In this document: piece by piece, positions 20,938 through 32,692 of the stretch
Layout of the letters: the number at the start of each line of letters is the position of its first letter
Numbering within the stretch: position 1 is the stretch's first letter
Assembly (NCBI GenBank): GCA_039707465.1
Contig: CM077645.1
Coordinates: 142,098,503-142,162,502 of the forward strand
DNA from: Rhabdophis nuchalis
Lineage: Eukaryota; Chordata; Lepidosauria; Squamata; Natricidae
Length of the DNA stretch: 64,000 nucleotides
Direction of reading: 5' to 3'
The notes under the pieces: generated by a model
What the model saw: the letters and a program-made list of their open reading frames with translations, nothing else
Database searches by the model: none
Told to the model about the DNA's origin: nothing
Position numbers and translations under genes: made by a program

Positions 20938-22294
20938 AGTCTCAAAATAGGCTTCCTTGTATTTAGGATACATTATCCCTTGTGTGTTTCTTCCTATGGA
21001 CATAGGAATGTGTGAATTGTGTGTGATTTATTATAAATAAACCTCCTATCAGTAGTCCATGATAAATTTCTATTATATATGTTAATCAGCTGTTGTTAAA
21101 ATTTTGGTGCCATTTTGAATTTGAGACCACGCCTATAATAGCATAGCAATCCTCATTTATATAAACCAAAACTCCAAAGCAGTACTAGGCAGCATATTAA
21201 AGGTCAGTAGTGAAGGGTTTAGCTGCTCAAATTATCTGGAGCACATACGTCTGAGGTAGGAAATAAAGACTATAAAGTGGAAACAAACCATAAACTTTCA
21301 CAATTTCTAAACGGATTAGGATTTTCATTCTGGAAGATTGCAGAGCTTCTAAAAGTTAAGAAATAAATCAAGTGAGTTTAAAGTAAATTGCCCAAAATAA
21401 CCTCCTCTTCCCTCAACTCATACATCTGAATAAGGCAATTATAAAAGGAGAAGGTGAAACAATTCAATGTGCACAATGTGGACCCAGCTAATGGTTTCAG
21501 AAATATAGAAGTAATGAAATATTTCTAAGTTGAAATTACCTATTCGTATTATGTATGTCATTCTATAAATTGCTGCATATCAAAAAGTCAGCCTTCTCTC
21601 TGCCCACCCTTCCTTATTAGGGACTCTTCAATTGTCAACCATTATTTTATGTTGGCTCTTTGATGAGATTTAGTACTATGATGTGCCACTTCTAGGAAAG
21701 AACAAAACATTTCTTTATCTCAACGGATATTTCTTGGAACAAAGAAAATGATAATCAAACAAATATTGGGAAATGATTGCTGTTTTTAGCGCAGCTCCTG
21801 GTGTATTTCACCAAGTTTCTTTCTTTTCACATAGTGGGTTCATTGAAATTATGCTTAGCACTGTCAGAACAGAATTAAACTATACCAAAGGAGACTCAAA
21901 TTATAATTTAAAAAAGTCACTTGCCATGAAAGTCCAGCAGAACATGGGCATATTTATATCATTATTTTGGCAACATTAAAAAAAAATACTTTGCCACTAC
22001 CTTCTTCCACATTGCTTTGCACCTTCCTGTTTAGTCAATAGCAATTTCCTTATGGTTTCCTATTAGATATTAATCCTAATTAGCTTTGTAACAATATCCA
22101 AGGATTATCTGATGCTGATTCCTATTGTATCCCATATCTTCATTTTCAGATTCTTTGGTAGATTAACAATGAAGTGGCAAATAGGGAATAGCAAACTTTT
22201 GTGACTGTCACGTCTTCAATTTATGCAAGTAAAAAAAGAAAAATAAACTTCTCAGCATCTCTTCGTACCACAGATTGGCAACTGGGAGATAAAC
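20938..22294. other. AT-rich DNA, nothing recognised
   Basis: No repeat or coding signal recognised. Confidence 0.5.
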
Positions 22295-22669
22295 ATAGAA
22301 TCACAGAATTGGAAAGGTCCAAAGAGGTCATCAAGCCCAATTGCTCCCTTGCAATCTGCAGAACTCAGTACATCACATTATCCCCAATAGGTGATTATCA
22401 ACCATCTGCTTGAAAACCTTCAGCTTCTTCATGCAATAATGACCCAAACTAACTTAAAGAGTGGGATGAGCATAGCCTAAATTTGATAACTAAATAAACC
22501 TCTTTGACTGACTTAACTGTCAAAAAGGTTCTTCTTGATATCTAATTTGTATCTGTATCTTTGAAGTTTCATCCCATTAGTTCTAATCCCACCCAACAGA
22601 GCAAGTGAGAATAAGTCCAAACCCCCAAAGATGCTTTTTAAAAGGCAACTGAACTTTCTTTGTTTTTCC

Positions 22670-23225
<556 letters not shown>

Positions 23226-23645
23226 AGATGATTCACTTTGCATTCAAGAAACTTCTTCCACCCTTCAGAAGAACAGACATTTCTTGAATGAGAAGCAAAA
23301 TGTGTTCACGGAAAAACAAAGGAAGTCCAGTTACTTTTTGGAAAAGTACCTTTGGGACAACCATGACCTGGATCACTGAGAATCTCCATAGACATAACTC
23401 CAAACTCTTTATAATGTAACTGTCCATTAGATATTTGAGGATGGATATCATGTCCCCTCATGATATTGAAACTACTCAAAACAGCTGACAGCTTCTGTTT
23501 CCCTAAATTCATTGTATTGGTCAAGACAGCTTTCATTTAGGGCTTAATTACCATTTCTAGCAACTCCCATCCATGCACCAATTATGAAGAATGCTGGAAG
23601 TAGTAATGCAGCAGCATCTGAAATGACACAATACTTTTTTTTATT

Positions 23646-23670
23646 TATATACACACATACATACACACAC

Positions 23671-23702
<32 letters not shown>

Positions 23703-23705
23703 ACA

Positions 23706-23733
<28 letters not shown>
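23646..23733. repeat. (CA)n / (CATA)n compound microsatellite
   Basis: Mixed CACATA, CA and CATA runs ending directly at the 3' end of the minus-strand SINE at 23734. Confidence 0.9.
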
Positions 23734-23736
<3 letters not shown>

Positions 23737-23930
23737 CTGCTGCCTTTACTATTTTCATAAATAACTCAAAGCAGCAAATGTATTCACTACATACCTTCCT
23801 CCTATTTTCTCCAAACAATAATGTGAGATGAGTTTAGCTGAGGGAGAGAGAGAGATTGGTCCAAGGTCACCCAGCTGGCTTTCATGACTATGAAGGGACT
23901 ACAAGTTAAGGTTCACCTCTGGGCTAAAAA
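23734..23930 (-). mobile_element. Sauria-type SINE, antisense
   Basis: Minus strand: GTCATGAAAGCCAGCTGGGT, a GACCTTGGACCAATCTCTCT block, a CTCATCTCACATTATTG block and the tail CTTTGAGTTATTTATGAAAA, then a TATG repeat. The same order as the plus-strand copy at 47156-47400. The tRNA head is not clear. Confidence 0.75.
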
Positions 23931-24139
23931 AAAAGGTTAGAAAAATAGCTAAGGACAAAAAAAAGCACAGGGGGAAAAATAAGAAGAAGAGAGTTTAAGC
24001 AAAAAAAGTTGTAATCAGGAGACAAGATGAAGGAGGGGAAAGTGACTCAAGCATAAATAAATGAACAGGAAAGAGGAAATAGTTCTCTTCTTGCAGCAAG
24101 TTTGCTCAGCTGAGATTTTTATTTCTACAGATACTGTGC

Positions 24140-24269
24140 AGGTAGGAACAAGGATTTGGGCCAATTTTTAAATTTGTGTGTATTGTATGTTTTTAGTTGG
24201 TTTTTTAATTTTCCTGTACACTGCCCCGAGTCCCTTCGGGGAGAGGGGGCGGTTTATAAATATAATAAA

Positions 24270-24366
<97 letters not shown>
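24140..24366 (+). mobile_element. LINE 3' tail followed by (ATT)n
   Basis: 24215-24260 carries the hairpin block GCCCCGAGTCCCTTCGGGGA and the GGGCGGTTTATAAATATAA tail of the LINE family at 22786 and 47600. It is followed by about 95 bp of (ATT)n (24271-24365). Only the terminal part is present. Confidence 0.85.
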
Positions 24367-25585
24367 GAAAGCGTCTTGCAGACTTGATGGAGATAAAATT
24401 GCTTAGATAGAAGCAGCCAAAGGAGTTTGAAACTAAAGAGAAGGAGAAAGGGAATTGAAGGCACGTGGTCAATGACTGCAGAGATCAAAGGTGACAATCC
24501 AAAGAGAGAGACTGATCTGTTCATCAAGAGAAAGCGTATACCCAGTTTGAAAAAGAAATTGGGGGGGAGGGGGGGCGGAGGCAGAGATTCTTCATTACAA
24601 GCAAACTAATCACAAATTATGCCAATGGAGCTTTCTAAGCTCTTATGTACAACAGTAATGTTAGAATTAAGAATATATTACAAGAGGTATTATTTCAAGC
24701 CATAAGTCAAGACTGATCTCTGCTCTCCTGGGTGCTTCTAAGTAATTTTCAGTGGATTCAAATTATAGGCCACATCATTAAGAACCCTGACTGATTCAAT
24801 CTTGCTACTAATAAAGAACTCATCTTGAAGATTTTCTGCTAGCTGTATGTATTATCTTAATTCATGAGATCCTCAACATTTCAATACCGGAATGGATGGC
24901 TTAAAAAATGGTAAGGAACTGAAGTTTATTAGAACAGGATGAGTCCTTTTTTCATTAGGTTGCTTCCCCGCATTGTCCACTTTAAAATCAAATCTTTTAT
25001 TTCTCTCCAACAGAGGGGAGAAAATGTCTTAGAAATGACAGCATGATTTCACTATATTAAAGAAATTTGGTGCCAATATTCTGTATTATTTGAAAGAGTG
25101 ACAGAAATTGTATATAGTTTTCATCCTCAAACTTTAAAACTTTAGGCAGTAAGTTTGTGGAGTTTGATTTACGACTCATTGTGAAAAGATACAAATCTTC
25201 TGATGAACAAATCTACCCTTTTTTCCCCTCTGAATTATTTAGCTTCTTGATTGTAAGGGCTGTTTGCTACTACTATTTACAAATTTCCAGAAAATTGTCT
25301 GCAAATATTTGTGGTTGTGTTGTCTTTTTCTAATATAACCCTAGTTTTGGTTGTAATTGGTGTAGGTGAAACACTTTTTGTAAACAACTGCTCCATAGGA
25401 AAATCTGTTTTCATGTATGACTTTCTCCAATGTCTTCAGTGTTTATATGCTCTTGTGTTTATTTGGTAAATATAAACAGTACCCCATATTCTGAATACTG
25501 AGATTTAAATTAATAGGTTAATTATCTTAACAGAGAATGAATATAGGAAAGGGATACTAAATCTTGGATGTAAAAATTTAGGTTA
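24367..25585. other. AT-rich DNA, nothing recognised
   Basis: No repeat or coding signal beyond a poly-G tract near 24560-24580. Confidence 0.5.
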
Positions 25586-26800
25586 GCAATAGCACTTAGA
25601 TTTATATACTGCTTCACAGTCCTTTACAGTCCTCTCTAAGCAGTTTACAGAGTCATATCATATTGCCCGCAACACTCTAAGTCAGTGATGGCGAACCTTT
25701 TTAGGCTCGCGTGCCATAAGGGGGGGAGCACAGGGGGGGTCGTGTGCAGGCGTGCCGCACCCATAATGCAATGCGCGACTCCTCCAGTGCACATGCGCGG
25801 ACTATAGATCCCCCCCCATTTTTTACATGCTCTTTTCGCCCTCCCCAGGCTCCAGAGGCTTTATAGAAAAGAGCCTCCCTCTCTTCCCCCCCCTCGAGGC
25901 CCTCCGGAGGCTTCATGAACTTCCCTGAAGCCTCGGGAGCACTCAAAATGACGCTGCAAGTAATCAGAGGTCACTTCCGGTTTTGGCGGCGCATCATTTT
26001 GAGTGCTCCGGAAGCTTCAGGGAAACCCCCTCAAGGTCCTCCGGAGGGACTGTGAAGCCTCCAAGGCACTCAAAATGATGTGCTGCCGAAACCGGAAGTG
26101 ACCTCCGATTTGCTTGCAGCATCATTTTGAGTGGTTTAAGGGAAGCCTCCTGAAGGTTGCTGAAGCCTCCGGAGCACTCAAAATGACGCTGCAAGCAAAT
26201 CGGAGGTCACTTCCGGTTTTGGCGGACCATCATTTTGAGTGCTCCGGAAGCTTCCCAGGCCCTCCAGAGGCCCTCCGGAGGCTTCAGCAACCTTCAGGAG
26301 GCTTCCCTGAAGCCTCTGGAGCACTCAAAATGACGCGCCACCGAAACTGGAAGTGATCTCTGATTGCTTGCAGCGTCATTTTCAGCGTTCCGGAGACTTC
26401 AGGCAAGTTCATGAAGCCTCTGGAGAGCCTTTGGGGTGGGGGTGGGGTTCCTTTTGCCCTCCCCAGGCTCCAAAGGCTTTATAGGGTGAAAAAAGCGTGA
26501 AAAAATTCAGCTGGCCAGCGCGTGCATGCGCGCTGGCCAGCTGACAGGGCACCGCCTCGCGTGCCCTGACAAATGGCTCCGCGTGCCACCTGTGGCACGC
26601 ATGCCACAGGTTCGCCATAACTGCTCTAAGTCCTCATTTTACCAACCTCAGAAGGATGGTAGGCTGATCTGGATTTTCAGCCAGGTACTGAGCCCTGCAA
26701 ATGGTCAGGATGAAACTGCTGGTCAGGATGAAACTGCTGGCAATCGGCAGAATTAGCCTACAATATTGTAATCTAACCACTGTACCACCTCCACTCATTT
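25586..26800 (-). mobile_element. tRNA-derived SINE, split by a hAT element
   Basis: The two halves, 25586-25682 and 26624-26800, join across the hAT insertion. On the minus strand the head reads GGTGGTACAGTGGTTAGATT (A-box-like). The body contains TCCATCCTTCTGAGGTT-like and GGTAAAATGAGG blocks, and the 3' end CTTAGAGAGGACTGTAAAGG leads to GCTATTGCTA. An 18-bp unit (GGTCAGGATGAAACTGCT) is tandemly duplicated where the B box would be, so this copy has lost its promoter. Confidence 0.7.
25683..26623 (+). mobile_element. hAT element (CAGTGATGGCGAACC family), copy 2, with iterated inverted modules
   Basis: 941 bp bounded by CAGTGATGGCGAACC and GGTTCGCCATAACTG. It has a perfect 8-bp target duplication CTCTAAGT at 25675-25682 and 26624-26631, inserted in the SINE. 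Inside, a module of about 60 bp containing AAATCGGAGGTCACTTCCGG and GCACTCAAAATGACGC recurs at least four times in alternating orientation (25940-26380), giving a chain of nested hairpins. No transposase. Confidence 0.93.
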
Positions 26801-28120
26801 ACTAGGCTCCTTTATCTGGTTACTAATTCCTGCCATTTAAAAGCAGTCCACATCTTTGCAGGTATAGTTATGTTGGGTTATGTATAGTTATGTTGGGGCA
26901 TATGTCATAACCTTGTATTTTTCTTGCCTTTTCACTCCTATGTTGTTAAACATTTCATATCACTTGATAGTGAGATGGCTGGCATACTAATTTAACAAAT
27001 AAATGCCTAAAGGTAACATTATTAAATGCATTTCATGATAAGCAATTCTACAGATCTGATATATTAAAAGACACTGACTTTTGCTTCTGGAGAAACAACT
27101 GCAATACCAAATATTAGATTTTAAATACAGGAATTGCAAAATATCTTTATATTGTCATGTCCCACCAGTTATAAAAAAGGTGGTTGTTTTTTTTTAACAA
27201 AAGCTCTTCTCTGAATCAGGATTGCAGCCGCAATAAAGGGGGGATTAAATCTTTCCTGCATTGGTTTTTTTGCTACTTTTTTAAAAAGACCTTCTCTTTA
27301 ATTTAATAAAAAACACATTGCTTGTTTTCTTTAATTTCAAAAACTATTTTTTAATAAAAGCTTAAAGCTTAAATTAGAATAAAATTAATCTACAAACCCA
27401 CCTAAATTCACATATATCATCACAGTACCACAAGATCTCACCAACTCCACTTTTACATTTGCAGGGCTCAGTACCTGGCTGAAAATCCAGATCATCCCAG
27501 GACTGTGATGGCTGATGGCTCATGATTTGTAATCATGAGCTTTTAAAACTTTCTCACCTAAGGAATGCAGGGGGCATTTGCTTATTATTTTGTGGTCTCT
27601 TTACTTTAAAAATGACTTTTGTCTCTCCAAATCCCCAATGTTGATACTCATACAGTAGTTATAGAGGGTCTCTCTTTTTTCTTCCTGTAAATATGGTCAC
27701 CTAAATCCACAGTGACACCTAACTAAATGAATGCCATTTGATTCCTGGCCCTGCAATAATCAGCCAGCCATACCATGTTAACCAATCTTTTTTTTTAATG
27801 AAATGTTTCACTTTACTCAGCTTTTATAAACATCAAACTTAAAGAGGAACAAATAGTTTCGTTGAGCACTAAATATAATCAAACAACAGCTTCACAATAT
27901 GTAATCTTAGCAGGAAAGGAGCTTGCCTATTATGGCCTTACCATCTCTTTTTTAGCTGTGCTCCACAATTATTGAAAACTGGCAAAAAGCAAAGACATAA
28001 ATAAATTAACAAACTCTTTCCTGAAGCCTAAAAAATGTTCTTATGCATACGTACTCTGTACTTTTACAATACCACCCCAGCCTTGGATGTCCCCTAAAAT
28101 GTCAAGATATATTTGGCCTT
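26801..28120. other. AT-rich DNA with one short SINE-core match
   Basis: The segment 27457-27497 (TTTGCAGGGCTCAGTACCTG and the next 17 bases) matches the minus strand of the SINE at about 26670-26705. Nothing else recognised. Confidence 0.5.
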
Positions 28121-28972
28121 GAAAAGTTCACTTCCGGTCTCTGACGGCGACGGACGTTTTGTCCGCTGCTTGCCTTTCTGGTGGGCTTTTGGAGCACAAA
28201 GGGTCCTGGAGGGATCCTTTGCCAAAACGGGCGGCTCATTGGGAGCCCCCAGCCTGGCAGGAGCTGGTAGGGGTCCTCCCAACCTCACCCTAGGAGTCGG
28301 GAAAGGACAAAGGGGGGGGGCAAACTCTGCCTCTTCGCCCGATGGATTCCGGAGGAAACATTTTAAATTGAACGTGTGGTCGGATTGCCGGTGATGGAGG
28401 GCTCTTCCAAGTTCCCCGGATTGCTGATGGATGATAAGCCACAGAAATAATGTGAGTTTTGTTTAATCAACTCAAACGGAAAATAGAGGGGGGAGTTTTT
28501 CTTTCTCTAACCCCCCCTCGGAAGAAGCGGCGCCTAAGCGAACTCCCTGATGGGGAGAGAACAAGGATTGATTAACTTTGCCATTTGAATCAACTCTTTT
28601 GAGAGAATGGCTTTACAGCTGCAACAACTTAACACGGAGCAATTTCCAAAAAACAAATTGTAACTTTCACTTTCCTCCCTGTGAAAGGGCGAGCCAAAAT
28701 GGCTTCTCTTTGTTCTTTTATCAAAACTTTCTCACGCCAGTGGAAACAGCCCCGGGCAATTGCCTAAGAAGAACCTTTGGTGTCTTTGTGTGTCCTTCCT
28801 GGGAGCTCACTTTGCCTTTCCCGTATGTGGATTTCCTGAATGTGGATTACAACATTTCTTTTTCTCCTCTGTAACTTGGGTTAACGAATTTGGATTTTTC
28901 CTGACATTCCAAGCCCTCCCAGCTGCTCGCTCTTTTGACACCATTTCTTTTCACAGCTTTTGAACTGAAACA

Positions 28973-29125
28973 ATGGGTCCTAAAAAGCCACTGAATGGGG
29001 GACCCTGCCGACCCTGCAATGCAACAGTCGAAAATTACTACCTTATTACAGAAAGACACGACTGGAGAGGCCTCACAACTGTGAGTTACCCAGATGTTCC
29101 AGGAACTTTTGAAAAGTATAAATGA
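28973..29125 (+). other. Small upstream ORF of copy 2 (50 codons)
   Basis: Same position and same C-terminal pattern (WRGLTTVSY, then VPGTFEK) as the 53-codon frame at 912-1073. Its end overlaps the ORF1-body ATG at 29094 in another frame. Confidence 0.45.
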
Positions 29126-29878
29126 TCTTCGGAAGGAAATGTCAGATTCCAGAACAGAACTTAAAGATGTTCAGCAAAGTACAACAGAAAATAAAGAAAA
29201 GCTTGTTTCGTTAGAGAAGGGGCAGCTGAGGTGGGGGGGGGAGTTAAGGAGTTACAAAAACAAAATGTAGAGTTACAAAATCATATTTCAAAACTAGAAC
29301 TTGAAAGAATGTCTTTTTTTCTTAGGTTCCAGAACATACCTGAAGTAGAAGGTGAAGATATTAAAGATGTTATGAGTGTAATGTTAGCAGAATATCTTAA
29401 GAGAGAAAAAGACCAAATTTGGTGGGATATAGACCTGCTATATAGAATTAACTCAACATATGCTAGAATTCACAATCTCCCAAGAGAGGTTCATGTTAAA
29501 TTTTTCAGGAGGTCTATGAGGGACGAGGTGCTGAGGGCCCAGAGGGGGGGCCACAGATATCATGACAAAGAAGTAACCATTCTGAAACAAATCCCGAAAA
29601 AAATAAGAGAAGCCAGAAGGAAATATTCCTTCCTGTCTAAGAAATTATACAATAAAGGAATTTGGTTCAGATGGTTGCTGCCAGATGGAATGTTGATCTT
29701 CTGGGAGGGAGATAAAATAAAAATTAAAACTGAGGTGGAAGCCTTCTTGAATAAATATTCCTCCCTCCTAGAGGACAGAGATAGTGGAGGCGGAGAAAAA
29801 ACAGAAGGAGCCATGGCCCCGCCTGGAGATGGGGGGGGGGAGGAAATGATATCGAAAAGACTTAGATCACAAAAATGA
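29094..29878 (+). pseudogene. L1 ORF1p-like protein, one frameshift
   Basis: The body starts with a coiled-coil-like segment (FQELLKSINDLRKEM). Comparison with copy 1 suggests a single base lost in the G-run near 29218. From 29231 a clean frame of 215 codons follows: more coiled coil, then the RRM region (RMSFFLRFQNIPEVEGEDIK; REVHVKFFRRSMRD), then the C-terminal domain (KQIPKKIREARRKYSFL, GIWFRWLLPDGMLIFWEG). All ORF1p landmarks are present. Apart from the upstream small ORF and this shift it is nearly intact. Confidence 0.8.
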
Positions 29879-30122
29879 GTTTAGTTTAATCATTACTATA
29901 ACTGTTGCAAAGAAATGATTGAACATATGACTGACATAATGTGAAAATCTGTTTATGCTTATCCTTTACACTATTGTCAAAATGGTAACTTGTGAGGTAT
30001 GAGGGGGGGCACCATTGCCGGCATGAAACCACCAAAATTTTCTATGTACCCTATTCCTTTTCCCTATGTAAAAACCAATAAAAAAATTATGCAAAAAAAG
30101 AAAAGAAAAAAAAAGAAAAGTT

Positions 30123-31983
30123 GCTCATCCCTAATATAAAGGAAAAGACTAACTCTTCCACATAATGTTTCCAATTTATTTCCGGACAAACGTGCATTGC
30201 TTTTTATTATGGTTCATGGCACAGTCATTCAGATGATTAGACTGGATTTGGTAGTTTTATCCACCCATTGAGTCCTTCCCAAGGATCTGGGATATTGAGA
30301 TGGTGTTTGATGGCGTTAAACATATCATTCTAGGATGTAAGCTGCTCCAATAAAGTTCTCAATGAAAAAGTAGGACATAAATGCTGACACAATAGTCCCT
30401 TGGTTGTCCCTACAAAGTGCCTAAATCTAGTTTGGGGATATAGGCAAAAAAAAAAAAAAAAAAAAGTAAGCTGTCTCCCTAAAAGCAGATCTTGGGAAGA
30501 CCAGAAGAGGAAGGAGTCACATAATGTTCACTCCCAGCTGCTCCCTAATAATGTATTATTCAGGACAATGGAACTGTATTCCAAGCACAGTCAACCCCAT
30601 TTCATCAGTAAAAGCCCGCAATGGTCAGTATATAAAAAAGGAAACAAAAACTGCAAAAAATAAAATAAAACATTTCATTCAAAGCTGACAACCTAAATAT
30701 TTGGCAATTTGGGAGTAATTAACTTGTGGGAGCAAAAGAGCCTAGACCTTCCACTCATCTTCCATTGAGCATCTTAGTCAGCATCCAGCTAAGTTTGGGT
30801 GCAATATGTTTTCTCTTTTGTAGAAAGAAAATTGACCTTTTCAAAATTCCAGCCTTGCTCTCTGGTATCTGTGAAGTCCAGGGATCTGTGGGAAGCATGA
30901 ACAAACTTGTTTTTGAAGATTTATTCCTTCACTTGATGCATGCATGGTGGGGGTGAGACTGCATACTAAATGTACTGAATCAGGAAGGGAGATTCATATT
31001 AAAAGACTTGTAAAACCATTTCAGAAAATTCATTTTATTTTTAGTAAGAAATTTGCAAAATATCACAATTAGATATATCCTTTTGATTAGAGCAAGGTCA
31101 GATATCATATGCTAACAAGCGTCTTTACCAGTGAAGGTAAATATTGCAGTTGATTGGTTATATCATATGCAAATCCTGTTGTCTTGACTCTTCCCTAGTA
31201 ATACTGGAACAAACAATGAGGACATGTGAAACTAAAAATGGTTCAATATCCAATGATGACGGTGATGATATAGTAATAGGGCTGTCAGAGTTTCAAAAAT
31301 GTTTTGGAATAAATGCTTCCGTTTTCACAAAAACACCCTCCATGCTATTCATTAAAAGATCCAATATTTACTCAGGCTTCCAGGCAAAACTAAAAGAAAA
31401 ATAATAATGATGATGCTTCAGAGAGTCTATTCATTAATTAAAATTAAGGTGACTATTAAAACAGCAGCAGATTTCCTTTCCAATTCCCAAGGAAGCTTGA
31501 AAAACATTAAGTTCCTTTAATGAAGAGCAGAAGGAGGGTATTGTGCTCAAAGTCCAAAGTAATTCTTCCTAGAATGTTCATTTGCATTTCTTAATACTAT
31601 TTTTATAAGTTGAGGTGAATACCATCCATCCAAAAGCATTTTAGCGTTTTACGCAATCCACCGAGGACCCTTTTTACTCTGAAACAAAATTGGAGCCAAA
31701 ACAATTAAGTGGGACATCTTTGCTTTAGCATAACAGTTAAAGCCTGAACACTTTAACTTTGTCTGATCCTAAAAGCTTAGCATTTCAGACCTGGTTAACT
31801 ATTTGGATATAAAACAGCCAAAAGATCCCAGACCTGAGGCTGGACTGGAAAAATGAAGAATTATTCCAGAAGAAGGCAATAGTAAACTTGATTTCCCAGA
31901 AAACTTTTTAAAAAAGGAATTATTTAGTCAACTAAGCAAATGTTCAAAATAATATAATTAACCATGTTGCCTCCTAGGTTGGT
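30123..31983. other. AT-rich DNA, nothing recognised
   Basis: A poly-A run lies at 30448-30466. No repeat family or gene recognised. Confidence 0.5.
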
Positions 31984-32275
31984 ACCGGTAGTCCTCAACC
32001 TATGACTGTAATTGAACCTGGAATTATAGTTGTAAGTCATGGCAGTCCTTAAGTGTGTCACTATGTAACTATGACTGATTTTATGACCTTTTTTTTGCAA
32101 TGGTCTTTATGCAACTGTGGCCGTTGTTAAGCAAACACAATGGTTTTTAAACAAATCCAGTTTCTTCTGATGGCTTTTTTTTTTTTGCCAGAAACCAAAA
32201 TAAACAATGGAAACTGCCAAAAATCATCAAACATCTCAGTCACATGATTGCAGGACACTGTAAATGTAGATAGAC
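31984..32275 (+). mobile_element. Fragment of a squamate DNA transposon (GTAGTCCTCAACCTATGAC end)
   Basis: Begins GGTAGTCCTCAACCTATGAC, then GTTGTAAGTCATGGCAGTCC and further GTTAAG/GTAAGT-like blocks. This resembles a common short element of snakes that starts with GTAGTCCTCGACTTACGACC. The matching inverted end is missing, so this is one half only. Confidence 0.55.
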
Positions 32276-32692
32276 AATGTATTTATTTGTTTGGCCATAT
32301 TTCTATGGTCGCCCATCTCACAAACAAGTAAAATATGAGAGTTTTACTGCTACCAGTCCCAAATCATAAAATCATTTGAAGATTCTGTGGGGAATAAGTG
32401 ACCTTTAGGGGAAACAGATAAGTAATCTTTAGAAACATGCTATTTATAAACATGTAGGTACGGAATATGATTAGAAAAATGTAACTACTGTATAAGATTT
32501 ATTTTAATATAAATCAAAAGTGATATGCAAAGTGATAAATGTAATCATAAAATATTTTGGATAGCTAATATTTTGGATGGCATGCAAAATGCCCTACACA
32601 ACCAATAGTGTGGTACAGGAGTGTTTTATTTCAAGATGTTTGGTAATCCTCAAAAGATCAAATAGTGTGTGTGTGTGTCTATCAGTGGTGGG

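Larger units (their letters stand above)
28129..30114 (+). mobile_element. L1-type ORF1-only retroelement, copy 2, full length (HAL1-like)
   Basis: 1,986 bp flanked by GAAAAGTT at 28121-28128 and 30115-30122. It has a long GC-rich 5' UTR beginning CACTTCCGGTCTCTGACGGC, a 50-codon upstream frame, ORF1 and a 3' UTR of about 235 bp with AATAAAA and an A-rich tail. The ORF1 stop (29876-29878) leads straight into a 3' UTR homologous to copy 1, so there is no ORF2. An element like this would need L1 reverse transcriptase in trans. The intact 5' UTR suggests it carries its own promoter. Confidence 0.85.

Noticed and set aside
23255..23320. Hammerhead-like GAATGAGAAGCAAAATG sequence
   Set aside because: The core is not CUGANGA, the GAAA is lost and no stem II can form.
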